From Pseudomonadota bacterium (GTDB taxonomy: Bacteria; Pseudomonadota; Alphaproteobacteria; Sphingomonadales; Sphingomonadaceae): a stretch of DNA of 64,000 nucleotides. Where the stretch lies: NCBI GenBank assembly GCA_029779535.1, contig JAKPAG010000112.1:62001-126000 (forward strand). Reading direction: 5' to 3'. Positions within the stretch are counted from its first letter, which is position 1. Every line of letters begins with the position of its first letter. Under the pieces are notes generated by a model that was given only the letters and a program-made list of their open reading frames with translations, did not search any database and was not told the DNA's origin. Made by a program: the position numbers and the translations under genes. Below, piece by piece: positions 17,823 to 28,961 of the stretch.

Positions 17823-19238
17823 CTACTTCTTGGCGGTGGGCAAGGCGGGCCAGCGCCGTGCCGGGGACAGGTCGCGGAACCAGACCAGCACGTCAAACCC
17901 GGTGGCCGCATCGCCGGGAAGATAGCCCTGCGCCGCATCGGCCTGCTGCCAGGTGCCGGGCATGGTGCCCCACCCGGCCCAGCCGCGCCAATAGGGCCGC
18001 CCCGCCCAGCGGTCGAGCAGTTCGCCGCGCGGGCGGCGGGTGAAATCGACCCACATCGCCTGCGCCCCGGTCGCATCGAACAGCGCGCCGTATTCGCCGG
18101 GGCGGTTGTTCACCAGCTGCTGCACCACCGGCCTTTGCGCCCCGCCGATGCTGGCCAGGCTGGTATCGGCGATGGTGCTGGCCCAGAATGCGCCGCGCGA
18201 CCAGGTGAAGCCGACCGTGCGATAGCCATCGCCCAGCCGTTCTTCCAGCACCATGCCCACGGCCAGGAAGCCCAGGTCTTTCCAGCTATCGGGCACGGCA
18301 TGGGTCACGTGGGTATCGTGCGCCCACAGCGCGGCATGTTCGCCCGCGCCCAGCAGGGCTTCGGCGTTGTCCGCCATGTAGCGGTCGCGCAGCGAGAAGT
18401 CGGCCTCGGTGGCCTTGCTTTCGTCGAAGTCCTGGCGGAACACCTTGAAGATCGCAAAGCCCTGCACCGCCATGCGCGCGGCCTGCCGGGCATCGGTAAA
18501 GCCGGGATCACCGCGCGCGGCGGCTGGGGCACTATCGAACCAGGCGGCCAGCGCGCCGACCCCGGCGGTTACCTTGACCTGCTCGGCCAGGTCCCGGCTC
18601 CTGAACCAGTCGAGGAAGCGGCCGGGCAGCGCCTCGGGCACCGGCACCAGGCTTCCCAGACCGGCGCTGAGGCGGCGCGCGGCGCGCGGATCGTGGCGAC
18701 CCACGAAGTCCAGCGCGGCCTGGGCATCGCGCCCGCCGTCCTGGCAATCGATCCCCACGATCCGCACCGGCCGCGCGGCCTGCATGTTCCAGGCGCGCAG
18801 CCACAGGATCAGCCCGGCAAATTCATCGTCCTTCCAGGTGGCGAAGAACGAGCGCGAATGGATCAGCGCGGCCGGATCGCCCTCGCCAGTGCGGACATAG
18901 CGGTCAAACCCGGCGGCGGCGGCGCGGTTGGCTTCGAGCATCAGCACCTGGACCTGGCCGGCGCGGACCAGCGCCTTGATCAGTTCGGCCTTGAAGGCCT
19001 GGTCCTGATGGCCGCCGTGGGTCGCCTCGCCAATCCCGATGATCCGCGCGCCGCCCAGTTGCGTCACGAGCGGCGCCAGCTCGGCCTCGCCATAGGCGGA
19101 CGGATCGAAGGCATGGCCAGCCGCCTTGAACCAGCCGATCGCGGCGGCCTGTTCCTCGGCGCTGGCGGCGGCCTGGGCCCGGGCGGCAGGAGCGGCAAGG
19201 ACCAGCAGGGCGGGGACCAGGGCGTTGAGCCAGCGCAT
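17823..19238 (-). CDS. Erythromycin esterase family protein, exported
   Basis: 471 residues with a signal peptide (MRWLNALVPALLVLAAPAAR, cut near ARA-Q). The family core is seen in RIIGIGEATHGGHQDQAFKA (the GEATHG motif with catalytic His near residue 74), LEANRAAAAGFDRYV, VRIVGIDCQDGG and LWAHDTHVTHA. Proteins of this family include macrolide esterases and succinoglycan-related enzymes. Chromosomal secreted members have unknown substrates, so macrolide resistance should not be assumed. It lies 10 nt downstream of the serine hydrolase gene and probably shares its transcript. Confidence 0.88.
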   Translation of the reverse strand: MRWLNALVPALLVLAAPAARAQAAASAEEQAAAIGWFKAAGHAFDPSAYGEAELAPLVTQLGGARIIGIGEATHGGHQDQAFKAELIKALVRAGQVQVLMLEANRAAAAGFDRYVRTGEGDPAALIHSRSFFATWKDDEFAGLILWLRAWNMQAARPVRIVGIDCQDGGRDAQAALDFVGRHDPRAARRLSAGLGSLVPVPEALPGRFLDWFRSRDLAEQVKVTAGVGALAAWFDSAPAAARGDPGFTDARQAARMAVQGFAIFKVFRQDFDESKATEADFSLRDRYMADNAEALLGAGEHAALWAHDTHVTHAVPDSWKDLGFLAVGMVLEERLGDGYRTVGFTWSRGAFWASTIADTSLASIGGAQRPVVQQLVNNRPGEYGALFDATGAQAMWVDFTRRPRGELLDRWAGRPYWRGWAGWGTMPGTWQQADAAQGYLPGDAATGFDVLVWFRDLSPARRWPALPTAKK

Positions 19239-19248
19239 TGTCGCTCCT

Positions 19249-20427
19249 TCACGGGTGCATGGCGCGCGCGGTCACTTCTTCCTCACGCGCGGTAAAGGCG
19301 GTCCGCCCCGTGGGGGCATCGGGCGCAACTTCGGTGGTGAACCAGGCCAGGCCCTTGCCGCTGACCGGGTCCCAGTACAGCCCGCTTTTCAGGCCATAGG
19401 CATCGCCCGAATGGCCAAGGCGCCGCGTGCCATCGCCAAACACGTCGTCGCGGCAATGCGCGCCGCCCGTGCCGATGGCGTGCACGGCCAGGCCATAGGC
19501 GCAGAAGAACCCGCTGGCCGCGCCGTCCTCGCCCAACCCGTTTGCGCCATTGAAACGCCACTCCATGCGGGTCAGCTCGGCATGGCTGCGCCGCGAAAGG
19601 AACCGGGTGTCCTGCCGCGCCAGCACCTGCCCGATCCGCGCCAGGCCCCGCATCGAGATGCGCAGTCCGCCTTGCGGCGAAAACAGCGCGCCGTTGTCAC
19701 CGGGGCGATAGGCGGACAGGTCGCACTGTCCCTCTGGTCCGGGCACCACCAGGCAATCGGGCAGCTTGCCGCCAAGATCGTCCTTCGCCACTTCGCCGCT
19801 GGCACGGTACAGCACCACCGCGCGCTTTACGGCGCGCGGCGAACAACCGGACCAGTTGTAGCAGGCGTCCAGCTTCAGCGGCCTTAGCACCAGGCGCTGC
19901 ATCAGCCGGTCAAACCGCTGCCCGCTGGCGCGTTCCATCACGCTGGCAATCACGGGGAAGTTGAGGTTGGTGTAGTGGAACCAGCCACTGCCGAGCGCAT
20001 GGGCATTGTCCCAGACCTGCGGATCGGCCAGCCGTTCGCGCAAGCTGGTGCCCAGCGCAATGATGTAGAGTTCGCCGCCGTCGAGCAGGCTTGACTGGTG
20101 TGACAGCAGCAGCCGCAGGGTGATCGGCTTGTCCGGGAAAGCCGGATTGCGCAGGCGCCAGCCAAGGTAGTCCGACACGTCGCGATCAAGGTCCAGCTGG
20201 CCCGCATCGACCATCCGCAGCACCCCCAGCGCGGTGACCAGCTTGGAAATGCTGGCGATCCGCACCGGATCATCGGCGCTGACCGCGCGCCCGGCACCCT
20301 TGTCGGCCAGCCCTTCGGCCAGCACCGGGCGGATCGCGTGGCGGTCAAACCGCACGGCGACGCTGGCCGGTTGGGCCAGGGCAGGGGCGGCGCAGAGCAG
20401 GGCGGCCAGGACGGCTAGCGGGCGCAT
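19249..20427 (-). CDS. Serine hydrolase of the beta-lactamase/penicillin-binding fold, exported
   Basis: 392 residues with signal peptide MRPLAVLAALLCAAPALAQP. The catalytic SxxK tetrad is in IASISKLVTALG, the YxN motif in WFHYTNLNFPVI, and the third motif position is occupied by HSGDA (RLGHSGDAYGLKSG), as in class C-like esterases and D-aminopeptidases. Acts on an ester or amide in the periplasm; the substrate is unknown. The ATG at 20427 gives the clean signal peptide. It lies 31 nt downstream of metH and may be read through from it. Confidence 0.9.
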   Translation of the reverse strand: MRPLAVLAALLCAAPALAQPASVAVRFDRHAIRPVLAEGLADKGAGRAVSADDPVRIASISKLVTALGVLRMVDAGQLDLDRDVSDYLGWRLRNPAFPDKPITLRLLLSHQSSLLDGGELYIIALGTSLRERLADPQVWDNAHALGSGWFHYTNLNFPVIASVMERASGQRFDRLMQRLVLRPLKLDACYNWSGCSPRAVKRAVVLYRASGEVAKDDLGGKLPDCLVVPGPEGQCDLSAYRPGDNGALFSPQGGLRISMRGLARIGQVLARQDTRFLSRRSHAELTRMEWRFNGANGLGEDGAASGFFCAYGLAVHAIGTGGAHCRDDVFGDGTRRLGHSGDAYGLKSGLYWDPVSGKGLAWFTTEVAPDAPTGRTAFTAREEEVTARAMHP

Positions 20428-20458
20428 CGCCGCAGGATTGCCGCTGGCGGCCGACAGG

Positions 20459-23059
<2,601 letters not shown>

Positions 23060-23063
23060 CGGA

Positions 23064-24110
23064 TCAAACCGCCATCACGAAAGGTTCAAGGCCCGCCAGG
23101 CGTGTGACCGGGGTAGGGTTGGGCAGCTGGCGCGGGGGCAGGCCCTGCACCGCCTTGGCCATTTCGGCGATATGCGCGGGCGTCGATCCGCAGCACCCGC
23201 CCAGCACGTTGACCTGGCCGTGCTCGGCCCAGTCGCGCACCAGCGCGGCGGTGGTTTCGGGCATTTCGTCGTACTGGCCCAGCTCGTTGGGCAGGCCGGC
23301 GTTGGGATAGACCATGATCAGCGCGTCAGCGATCTGGCTCAGCGCGCGCACATGCGGGCGCAGCTGCGCCGCGCCGAAGCTGCAATTGAGCCCGACGGTG
23401 ACCGGCCGCGCGTGGCGCACGGCATACCAGAAGGCCTCGACCGTGTGGCCCGACAGGTTGCGGCCGGACAGGTCGGTCAGCGTCATCGACAGCATCACCG
23501 GCACGTCCCGGCCCAACTCGCGCTCCAGTTGCTTGACGGCCATGATCGCGGCCTTGGCGTTAAGCGTGTCGAACACGGTTTCGATCAGGATGAAATCGGC
23601 CCCGCCCTCGACCAGCGCGGCGGCCTGTTCGAGATAGACCGCGACCAGGTAGTCCCAGTCGATCTCGCGGTAGCCGGGGTCGTTGACATCGGGGCTGAGC
23701 GACAGGGTCTTGTTGGTCGGCCCGATCGCGCCGGCGACAAAGCGCGGGCGGCCATCCTTCGCGGCATATTCATCGGCCAGCCGCCGGGCGATCCCGGCAT
23801 TGGCCAGGTTCAGCTCGCGCACCAGGTGCTCGGCGCCGTAATCGGCCTGGCTGATGCTGGTCGATGAGAAGGTGTTGGTCGAGAGTATGTCCGACCCCGC
23901 ATCGAGATAGGCCCGCGCGATCGTCTCGATCACGTCGGGGCGGGTCAGCGCCAGGATGTCGTTGTTGCCCTTCTGCTCGCGCGCCAGGCCCAGATCACCG
24001 GCATAGTCCGCCTCGGCCAGGCCGAAGGTCTGGATCTGGGTGCCCCAGGCCCCGTCGCTGATCAGGATGCGCTTGGCCGCTTCGGCCAGCAATTGTTCAC
24101 GCGCGCTCAT
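23064..24110 (-). CDS. metH: Methionine synthase, N-terminal homocysteine-binding part
   Basis: 348 residues forming the zinc-dependent homocysteine methyltransferase domain only: [20 protein letters not shown] at the N-terminus, Cys243 in VGLNCSFGA, and Cys306-Cys307 in LGGCCGSTP as zinc ligands. In E. coli this is the first domain of one 1,200-residue MetH; here it is a separate protein, a split seen in many sphingomonads. The ATG at 24110 overlaps the stop of metF (ATGA). The longer open frame upstream is metF in another frame. Confidence 0.95.
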   Translation of the reverse strand: MSAREQLLAEAAKRILISDGAWGTQIQTFGLAEADYAGDLGLAREQKGNNDILALTRPDVIETIARAYLDAGSDILSTNTFSSTSISQADYGAEHLVRELNLANAGIARRLADEYAAKDGRPRFVAGAIGPTNKTLSLSPDVNDPGYREIDWDYLVAVYLEQAAALVEGGADFILIETVFDTLNAKAAIMAVKQLERELGRDVPVMLSMTLTDLSGRNLSGHTVEAFWYAVRHARPVTVGLNCSFGAAQLRPHVRALSQIADALIMVYPNAGLPNELGQYDEMPETTAALVRDWAEHGQVNVLGGCCGSTPAHIAEMAKAVQGLPPRQLPNPTPVTRLAGLEPFVMAV

Positions 24111-25024
24111 GCGGCAGGTTCCTTGTTCGCGCGCAGGCCCAGCAGGTGGCAGATCGCATAGGTCTGGTCGGCGCGGTTGAGAGTGTAGAAGTGGAAATCG
24201 CGCACCCCGCCCTGGTAAAGGCGGCGGCACAGGTCGGCAGCGACGGCGGCGGCGATGTGCGCGCGCGGGCCCGGCAGCGCGTCCAGCCCTTCGAACAGGT
24301 TCACCATCCAGCCGGGGATTTCGGTGTTGCCGCTCATCCGCCGGATCGCGGCGAAATTGGTCACCGGCATGATGCCCGGCAGGATCGGGGCGGTGATTCC
24401 GGCGGCCAGCACCTTGTCGAGAAAGCGGAAATAGGCGTCGGTCGAATAGAAGAACTGGGTGATCGCGCGCGTCGCCCCGGCATCGAGCTTGCGCTTGAGA
24501 TTGTCGAGATCGGCCGCGGCGCTGGCCGCCTCGGGGTGAACTTCGGGATAGGCGGCAACCGATATTTCGAAGGGATGGCGCGCCTTGAGCCCAGCGACCA
24601 GTTCGGCGGCGCTGGCGTAGCCCTGCGGGTGCGGCTGGAACTGCCCGCCGCTCTCCGGCGGAGGATCGCCGCGCAGCGCGACGACATGGCGCACGCCCGC
24701 TTCCCAGTAACGGTCGGCAACATCGGCGATCTCGTCCTTGCTGGCGGCCACGCAGGTCAGGTGCGCGGCGGCGGTCAGGCTGGTTTCGCTGACGATCCGC
24801 GACACCGTGGCGTGGGTCCGCTCGCGCGTCGATCCGCCCGCGCCATAGGTGACCGAGACGAAGCTGGGATCAAGCGGGGCCAGTTCCTGCACCGCGTCCC
24901 ACAACTGGGCTTCCATTTTCTCGGTCTTGGGCGGGAAGAATTCGAAGCTGACGCGGAAGTCACCGGGAATGGTGACGAACAGCGGGCGGTCCTCGACCCC
25001 GCGCAGGGTGGTGGCGGGGCTCAT
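24107..25024 (-). CDS. metF: 5,10-methylenetetrahydrofolate reductase
   Basis: 305 residues, FAD-dependent TIM barrel. Visible blocks are VSFEFFPPKTEKMEAQLWDA near the N-terminus, SVTYGAGGSTRERTH, HLTCVAASKDEIADVADRYW and VRHVVALRGDPP, followed by GATRAITQFFYSTDAYFRFL with the flavin-contacting segment. It makes the 5-methyl-THF used by the two MetH proteins encoded just downstream. Its start overlaps the stop of the ArsR-methyltransferase gene, so it is the second gene of the methionine operon. Confidence 0.96.
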   Translation of the reverse strand: MSPATTLRGVEDRPLFVTIPGDFRVSFEFFPPKTEKMEAQLWDAVQELAPLDPSFVSVTYGAGGSTRERTHATVSRIVSETSLTAAAHLTCVAASKDEIADVADRYWEAGVRHVVALRGDPPPESGGQFQPHPQGYASAAELVAGLKARHPFEISVAAYPEVHPEAASAAADLDNLKRKLDAGATRAITQFFYSTDAYFRFLDKVLAAGITAPILPGIMPVTNFAAIRRMSGNTEIPGWMVNLFEGLDALPGPRAHIAAAVAADLCRRLYQGGVRDFHFYTLNRADQTYAICHLLGLRANKEPAA

Positions 25025-26007
25025 GCGGCGGTCTCCTGGGCAATTCCCGCGCGGTGCGAGGCGGCGGTGCGGGTGCCCAGCCAGATCTTCACGGTCAGCG
25101 GCTTGCCCGGCAGCGCGATCGGCGCGCTGGCGGCAAAGCCCGCGTCGGTCAGCAGCGCCAGCATCTGCTCGTCCGAAAAGCCCAGGCGGGCGTGGGCGTG
25201 CTGGGTGCGCAGTTCCTCGCGGTCGTGCGCGGCAAAGTCGATCACCGCCACGCGCCCGCCGGGGCGGGTGACGCGGGCAGCTTCGGCCAGGACCAGTTCG
25301 GGCGCCTGGGCATAGTGCAGCACCTGGTGGAACAGCAGCGTATCGAACCCGCCGGGCGCGAAGGGCAGCGCGGTGAAATCGCCCTGGACCAGTTCAACCT
25401 GTTCGGGCGGCAGGTCCTGCAGCCTGGCGCGGGCGAGGCGGAGCATTTCCGGGCTCTTGTCGAACCCGGTGACATGGGCGCTGCGCGAGGCGAACAGCTG
25501 CGCCATGCGGCCCGTGCCGGTGCCAACGTCGAGCAGCGCGCCGAGGTCTCCCCCCAGCGCCTTGCCCAGCGCGGCCTCGACCTGCTGGTCGGGGGTGTGC
25601 AGGCCGCGCAGCGTGTCCCATTCGGCGGCATGGCGGGCGAAATAAGCCTGGGCGCTGGCTTCGCGGGCGGCGCGGATCGCGGCGAGGTGGCGGCGATCCT
25701 CGGCGCAGCGCGCGGCAAAGCCTGCATCGTCGCGTTCGGCCACGGCCAGCAGGGTCGCGGCGGCGGCGCCCAGCGGCGGGGCGCGATGCTCGCCCACGGC
25801 GCTGCGCAGGAACACCCAGCTGCCTTCCTTGCGGCGTTCGGCCAGCCCCGCGTCGCACAGGATCCGCACGTGGCGCGAGACGCGCGGCTGGCTTTGCCCC
25901 AGCACCTGCGCCAGTTCGCCCACGGCCAATTCCATATGGGCCAGCAGGCGCATGATCCTGAGGCGGGTGGGGTCCGCCAGAGCGCGCAGGGTGGAATCGA
26001 TCTTCAT
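25021..26007 (-). CDS. ArsR-type regulator fused to a SAM-dependent methyltransferase
   Basis: 328 residues. The first ~95 are a winged helix-turn-helix of the ArsR type (ALADPTRLRIMRLLAHMELA, then QSQPRVSRHVRILCDAGLAE). Residues 110-310 are a class I methyltransferase with the SAM motif LLDVGTGTGRMAQLF. It heads the metF-metH operon. ArsR regulators of methionine genes in proteobacteria (SahR/SamR type) sense S-adenosylhomocysteine or SAM; whether this methyltransferase domain is a sensor or still catalytic is unknown. I take the ATG at 26007, because the alternative GTG at 26019 lies inside the predicted operator. Confidence 0.9.
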   Translation of the reverse strand: MKIDSTLRALADPTRLRIMRLLAHMELAVGELAQVLGQSQPRVSRHVRILCDAGLAERRKEGSWVFLRSAVGEHRAPPLGAAAATLLAVAERDDAGFAARCAEDRRHLAAIRAAREASAQAYFARHAAEWDTLRGLHTPDQQVEAALGKALGGDLGALLDVGTGTGRMAQLFASRSAHVTGFDKSPEMLRLARARLQDLPPEQVELVQGDFTALPFAPGGFDTLLFHQVLHYAQAPELVLAEAARVTRPGGRVAVIDFAAHDREELRTQHAHARLGFSDEQMLALLTDAGFAASAPIALPGKPLTVKIWLGTRTAASHRAGIAQETAA

Positions 26008-26016
26008 TGCGGCGGG

Positions 26017-26038
26017 CACATAAAGAAATCTTTATATG
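26017..26038. promoter_or_regulatory. Predicted ArsR/SahR-type operator
   Basis: A 22-bp palindrome whose left arm CACATAAAGA (26017-26026) and right arm TCTTTATATG (26029-26038) match in 9 of 10 positions around a 2-bp centre. It sits 10 nt before the ATG of the ArsR-methyltransferase gene. ArsR repressors bind such 12-2-12-like palindromes over the promoter, so autoregulation of the whole methionine operon is the simplest reading. It is AT-rich in an otherwise GC-rich region. Confidence 0.75.
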
Positions 26039-26161
26039 ACCGCAAGTGGCCTGCGGCTGCTTGTGGGCAAACTGCGCCTATCCGGTTGGCAGGGCCGCGC
26101 AAAAGCTCTACTTTCTGGACCAAGTCGCTAAAGCCGCACCTGCCATGCATAAGGATTGCAC

Positions 26162-26392
26162 ATGAAGAAGATCGCCTTCGCCGCCCTGGCCGTCCCCCTT
26201 GCGCTGAGCCTGGCCGCCTGCGGCAAGTCGGACAGCGCCAAGGACGAAGCCTCGGCTGAAAACGTTGAAATGCCTGCGGAAGAAGCCGTGAACGATGTCA
26301 ACGCCGCGCCCGTGGCCGATGCTTCGGCCGGGGCCGATGCCGCCGCCGCGCCGAGCGATGCGGCCGCTGCCGCGCCCGAAGCGAAGCCCTGA
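26162..26392 (+). CDS. Small Ala-rich lipoprotein
   Basis: 76 residues: signal MKKIAFAALAVPLALSLAAC with lipobox LAAC (Cys20), then an acidic, Ala-rich tail (KDEASAENVEMPAEEAVNDV and on) with no fold that I recognise. AAGGA lies 7 nt before the ATG. Small lipoproteins of this look are common in sphingomonads and have no assigned role. It is divergent from the methionine operon across 154 nt containing the operator. Confidence 0.8.
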   Translation: MKKIAFAALAVPLALSLAACGKSDSAKDEASAENVEMPAEEAVNDVNAAPVADASAGADAAAAPSDAAAAAPEAKP

Positions 26393-26417
26393 GGCAACCA
26401 GTTCACCGAGGGCGGGC

Positions 26418-26460
26418 GGCGCGAGCGGGGAGACCCCTTCGCGCCGACCGCTTTCGTTTT
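26418..26460 (+). terminator. Probable terminator after the small lipoprotein gene
   Basis: GGCGCGA-gc-GGGG (26418-26430) pairs with CCCC-t-TCGCGCC (26434-26445) across a 3-nt loop. The sequence after it is only moderately T-rich (CTTTCGTTTT at 26451-26460), so termination may be partial. Confidence 0.5.
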
Positions 26461-26486
26461 CCCGGGCCGAAGGTTATGCTGGGGCC

Positions 26487-26729
26487 ATGCGCAGACCCAT
26501 CCTGATCGCCGCCGCGCTGTTGGCGCTGGCCGCCTGTTCCAAGCAGGACAATGCCCCCGGCCCCGGCGGGGTAAGCGTGGGCGAGGCCAAGGCGCTGGAC
26601 GAGGCGGCGGCGATGATCGAGGACCAGCGCCTGCCCGCCGATGCCATTCCCGCCCCGGATGCGCCGCTGCCCAGGGGCCAGAAGGCCGCCCCGGTCAAGC
26701 AGGCGCCCGCCGCCGCGCCGCCGCGCTGA
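26487..26729 (+). CDS. Small lipoprotein
   Basis: 80 residues: MRRPILIAAALLALAACSKQ with lipobox LAAC (Cys17), then a short Gly/Pro/Ala-rich region including SVGEAKALDEAAAMIEDQRL. The GEAKALDEAAAML-type segment is seen in other short sphingomonad lipoproteins, with no known function. It follows the first lipoprotein gene by 94 nt, with a hairpin between. Its stop abuts the stop of the convergent arfB gene. Confidence 0.78.
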   Translation: MRRPILIAAALLALAACSKQDNAPGPGGVSVGEAKALDEAAAMIEDQRLPADAIPAPDAPLPRGQKAAPVKQAPAAAPPR

Positions 26730-27146
26730 TCAGTCCAGCCGCACCTTGCCGCGCCCGGCCTTGACCGCGCCGCGCAGCTTCTTTCCCGCCAGCCGCTGGG
26801 TCTTGCCGACGCGGTTAAGCCGGCTCTTGGCGCGCTTCTCGGGCAGGTTGAACGCGTCCTCGATCAATTCGGCCAACCGCTGGCGCGCGTCCTCGCGGTT
26901 GGCCTCCTGGGTGCGAAAGCGCTGGGCAATCAGCAGCAGTTCGCCTTTGGACGTAATGCGGCTGCCGCCAATCTGGCGCAGGCGGTGATAGACCGCTTCG
27001 GGCAGGCGCAAGGCAAAGATGTTGACCCGCAGTTGCACCGCGGTTGCCACCTTATTGACGTTCTGCCCGCCCGGTCCCGACGCGGTGATGAAGCTTTCGC
27101 TCGCCAGCGCCAGCGCCCGCTCGGTCGCCTCAAGCGCCGAGGTCAT
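26730..27146 (-). CDS. arfB: Peptidyl-tRNA hydrolase of the ArfB/YaeJ type (ribosome rescue)
   Basis: 138 residues. The GGQ motif is at 26-28 (ITASGPGGQNVNKVATAVQL), followed by the class I release-factor fold and a basic C-terminal tail (KKLRGAVKAGRGKVRLD) that in ArfB inserts into the empty mRNA channel. It frees stalled ribosomes lacking a stop codon by hydrolysing peptidyl-tRNA. The ATG at 27146 lies inside the last 17 nt of the pseudouridine synthase gene, so it is the terminal gene of a four-gene overlapping cluster. Confidence 0.94.
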   Translation of the reverse strand: MTSALEATERALALASESFITASGPGGQNVNKVATAVQLRVNIFALRLPEAVYHRLRQIGGSRITSKGELLLIAQRFRTQEANREDARQRLAELIEDAFNLPEKRAKSRLNRVGKTQRLAGKKLRGAVKAGRGKVRLD

Positions 27147-27801
27147 CGTCCCCGAACCCAAGGGCAATGAAACTGGCGGGCAGCGGCGCCACGGCGCTGA
27201 TCGGCGCCTTGCCTTCGCGCGCAATGGTCAGCGCGCGGGCGTGCAGCATGGTGTGCGGCGCTTCGGCTGTCCCCGCGCCGTAAACCGGATCGCCATACAG
27301 TGCATGGCCCAGCCCATGCTGGGCATGGACGCGGATCTGGTGGGTGCGGCCGGTTTCGGGGCGGAATTCGACCAGGGTCAGTCCGTTCCGGCTCGCCAGC
27401 TTGCGCCAGTGGGTGATAGCCGGCTTGCCCTTCTTCGCGGCAATCATCCGCCAGCCCTTTTCGGCGCTGCTGATCTTGGCCAGGGACAACTCGATCGTGC
27501 CCGCATCCTCGGCAATTTCGCCCGACAGCACGCCAAGGTAGACCTTCTCGACCTGCCGCGCCTCGAAAGCGGCGGCAAAGCGCTTCAACGCCTTGGGATT
27601 GCGGGCCAGCAGGAGGCAGCCCGATGTGTCGGTATCGATCCGGTGGACCGGCACGGGCACGCGCTGGAACCCCATCTTGAGCTCCTCCAGATGGTCTTCC
27701 AGGCTGGCCCCGCCCGCGCGGGGGCGCTCGATCGGCAGGCCGGCAGGCTTGTCGATCACCAGGGCTTCGCCGTCTTCGAACAGGATGGGAATGCGCGTCA
27801 T
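27130..27801 (-). CDS. RluA-family pseudouridine synthase
   Basis: 223 residues, catalytic domain only, without an S4 domain. The active-site motif is VHRIDTDTSGCLLLARN, with the catalytic Asp in HRIDTDTSG; the family's HRLD is HRID here. VEKVYLGVLSG and GRTHQIRVHAQHGLGHALYG follow. It isomerises uridines in rRNA or tRNA; the exact target cannot be told from sequence, though the short form resembles RluA. The ATG at 27801 overlaps the aminotransferase stop (ATGA). Confidence 0.92.
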   Translation of the reverse strand: MTRIPILFEDGEALVIDKPAGLPIERPRAGGASLEDHLEELKMGFQRVPVPVHRIDTDTSGCLLLARNPKALKRFAAAFEARQVEKVYLGVLSGEIAEDAGTIELSLAKISSAEKGWRMIAAKKGKPAITHWRKLASRNGLTLVEFRPETGRTHQIRVHAQHGLGHALYGDPVYGAGTAEAPHTMLHARALTIAREGKAPISAVAPLPASFIALGFGDDDLGA

Positions 27802-28961
27802 GCCAGTGCCTTTGCGATACGCCGGGTCGCTTCGGCCAGTTTGGCGTCGTCTGCGGCAAAACTGATGCGGAAGCCGTCGCGGCCGCCAAAGGCCGAAGCG
27901 GCGACTACCGCGACGCCCTGTTCCAGCAAGTGCAGGCACAGCGCCTCGTCATCGCCGAAGCGGGCCATAAGCGGCGCGGCATCGACCATGCAATAGAACG
28001 CCCCGTCGGGCACCGGGCAGGACAGGCCGGCTACCCCATTGATTGCGGCAACCACCATGTCGCGGCGGGCGCGGAAACGCTCGCGCCAGTCGAGCAGGAA
28101 GTCCTGCGGGCCTTCGAAGGCGGCCACCGCAGCGGCCTGGCTGATCGAGGCCGGGTTGCCCGAACTGTGCGATTGCAGCCGCGCCATGGCCTGGATCAGC
28201 CACAGCGGCCCGGCGGCCACGCCGATGCGAAAGCCGGTCATCGCGTGGCTTTTCGACACGCCCGAAACGGTCAGAATTCGCTCTGCCAGGTCCGGGCATT
28301 CCATCGCCAGCGTGGCGTGGCTGCCTGGCGTGTAGCGCAGCGGGGCATAGATATCATCGGACAGCACCATCACCTGCGGATGGCGGCGAAGCACTTCGCC
28401 CAGCGCGCGCAGTTCCTCGGCCGGATAGGTCGCACCGGTGGGATTGCCCGGGCTGTTGAGCAGCAGCCAGCGGCTGCGCGGGGTGATCGCGGCTTCCAGC
28501 TGGGCGGCGGTGATGCGAAAGCCGCCGGCCGCCGTGGTCGGCAGGTCGATCACTTCGGCCCCGGCAAAGCGGACGATTTCGGGGTAGGACACCCACCACG
28601 GCGAAGGCACCAGCACTTCATCGCCCGGGTTGAGCGTGGCGAGCAGCGCGTGGAAGATCGCCTGCTTGCCCCCGGCGGAAACGATCACCTGCGCGGGCGG
28701 CACTTCGATGCCCAGGTCGCGGCGGAAGTGCAGCGCAGCCGCTTCGCGCAGGCGCTGGGTGCCGGAAACGGCGGTATACCTGGTGTCGCCCGCATCGAGT
28801 GCGGCCTTGGCGGCGGCGATGACGTGGGGCGGAGTCGCAAAGTCCGGCTCGCCCACTGAAAGCGAGATGATGTCGGCCCCGGCAGCGCGCAATTCGATGG
28901 CGCGGTCGGTGATCGCCGTGGTGCGCGACGGCGCGATGCGGGCAAGGCTGTCAGAGATCAT
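27798..28961 (-). CDS. PLP-dependent aminotransferase (class I, AspC-like)
   Basis: 387 residues, fold type I. SVGEPDFATPPHV is near residue 35, NSPGNPTGATYP near 169, and the PLP-binding Lys237 lies in VSGVSKSHAMTGFRIG. The pattern fits the I-gamma/beta aspartate aminotransferase group that also includes prephenate and aromatic aminotransferases, so the precise donor is uncertain. It overlaps pabBC upstream and the pseudouridine synthase downstream by 4 nt each. Confidence 0.9.
   Translation of the reverse strand: MISDSLARIAPSRTTAITDRAIELRAAGADIISLSVGEPDFATPPHVIAAAKAALDAGDTRYTAVSGTQRLREAAALHFRRDLGIEVPPAQVIVSAGGKQAIFHALLATLNPGDEVLVPSPWWVSYPEIVRFAGAEVIDLPTTAAGGFRITAAQLEAAITPRSRWLLLNSPGNPTGATYPAEELRALGEVLRRHPQVMVLSDDIYAPLRYTPGSHATLAMECPDLAERILTVSGVSKSHAMTGFRIGVAAGPLWLIQAMARLQSHSSGNPASISQAAAVAAFEGPQDFLLDWRERFRARRDMVVAAINGVAGLSCPVPDGAFYCMVDAAPLMARFGDDEALCLHLLEQGVAVVAASAFGGRDGFRISFAADDAKLAEATRRIAKALA

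Noticed and set aside
17823..19238. Macrolide resistance determinant
   Set aside because: The erythromycin esterase-like family is broad; this is a chromosomal secreted member with native codon use and no mobile context.
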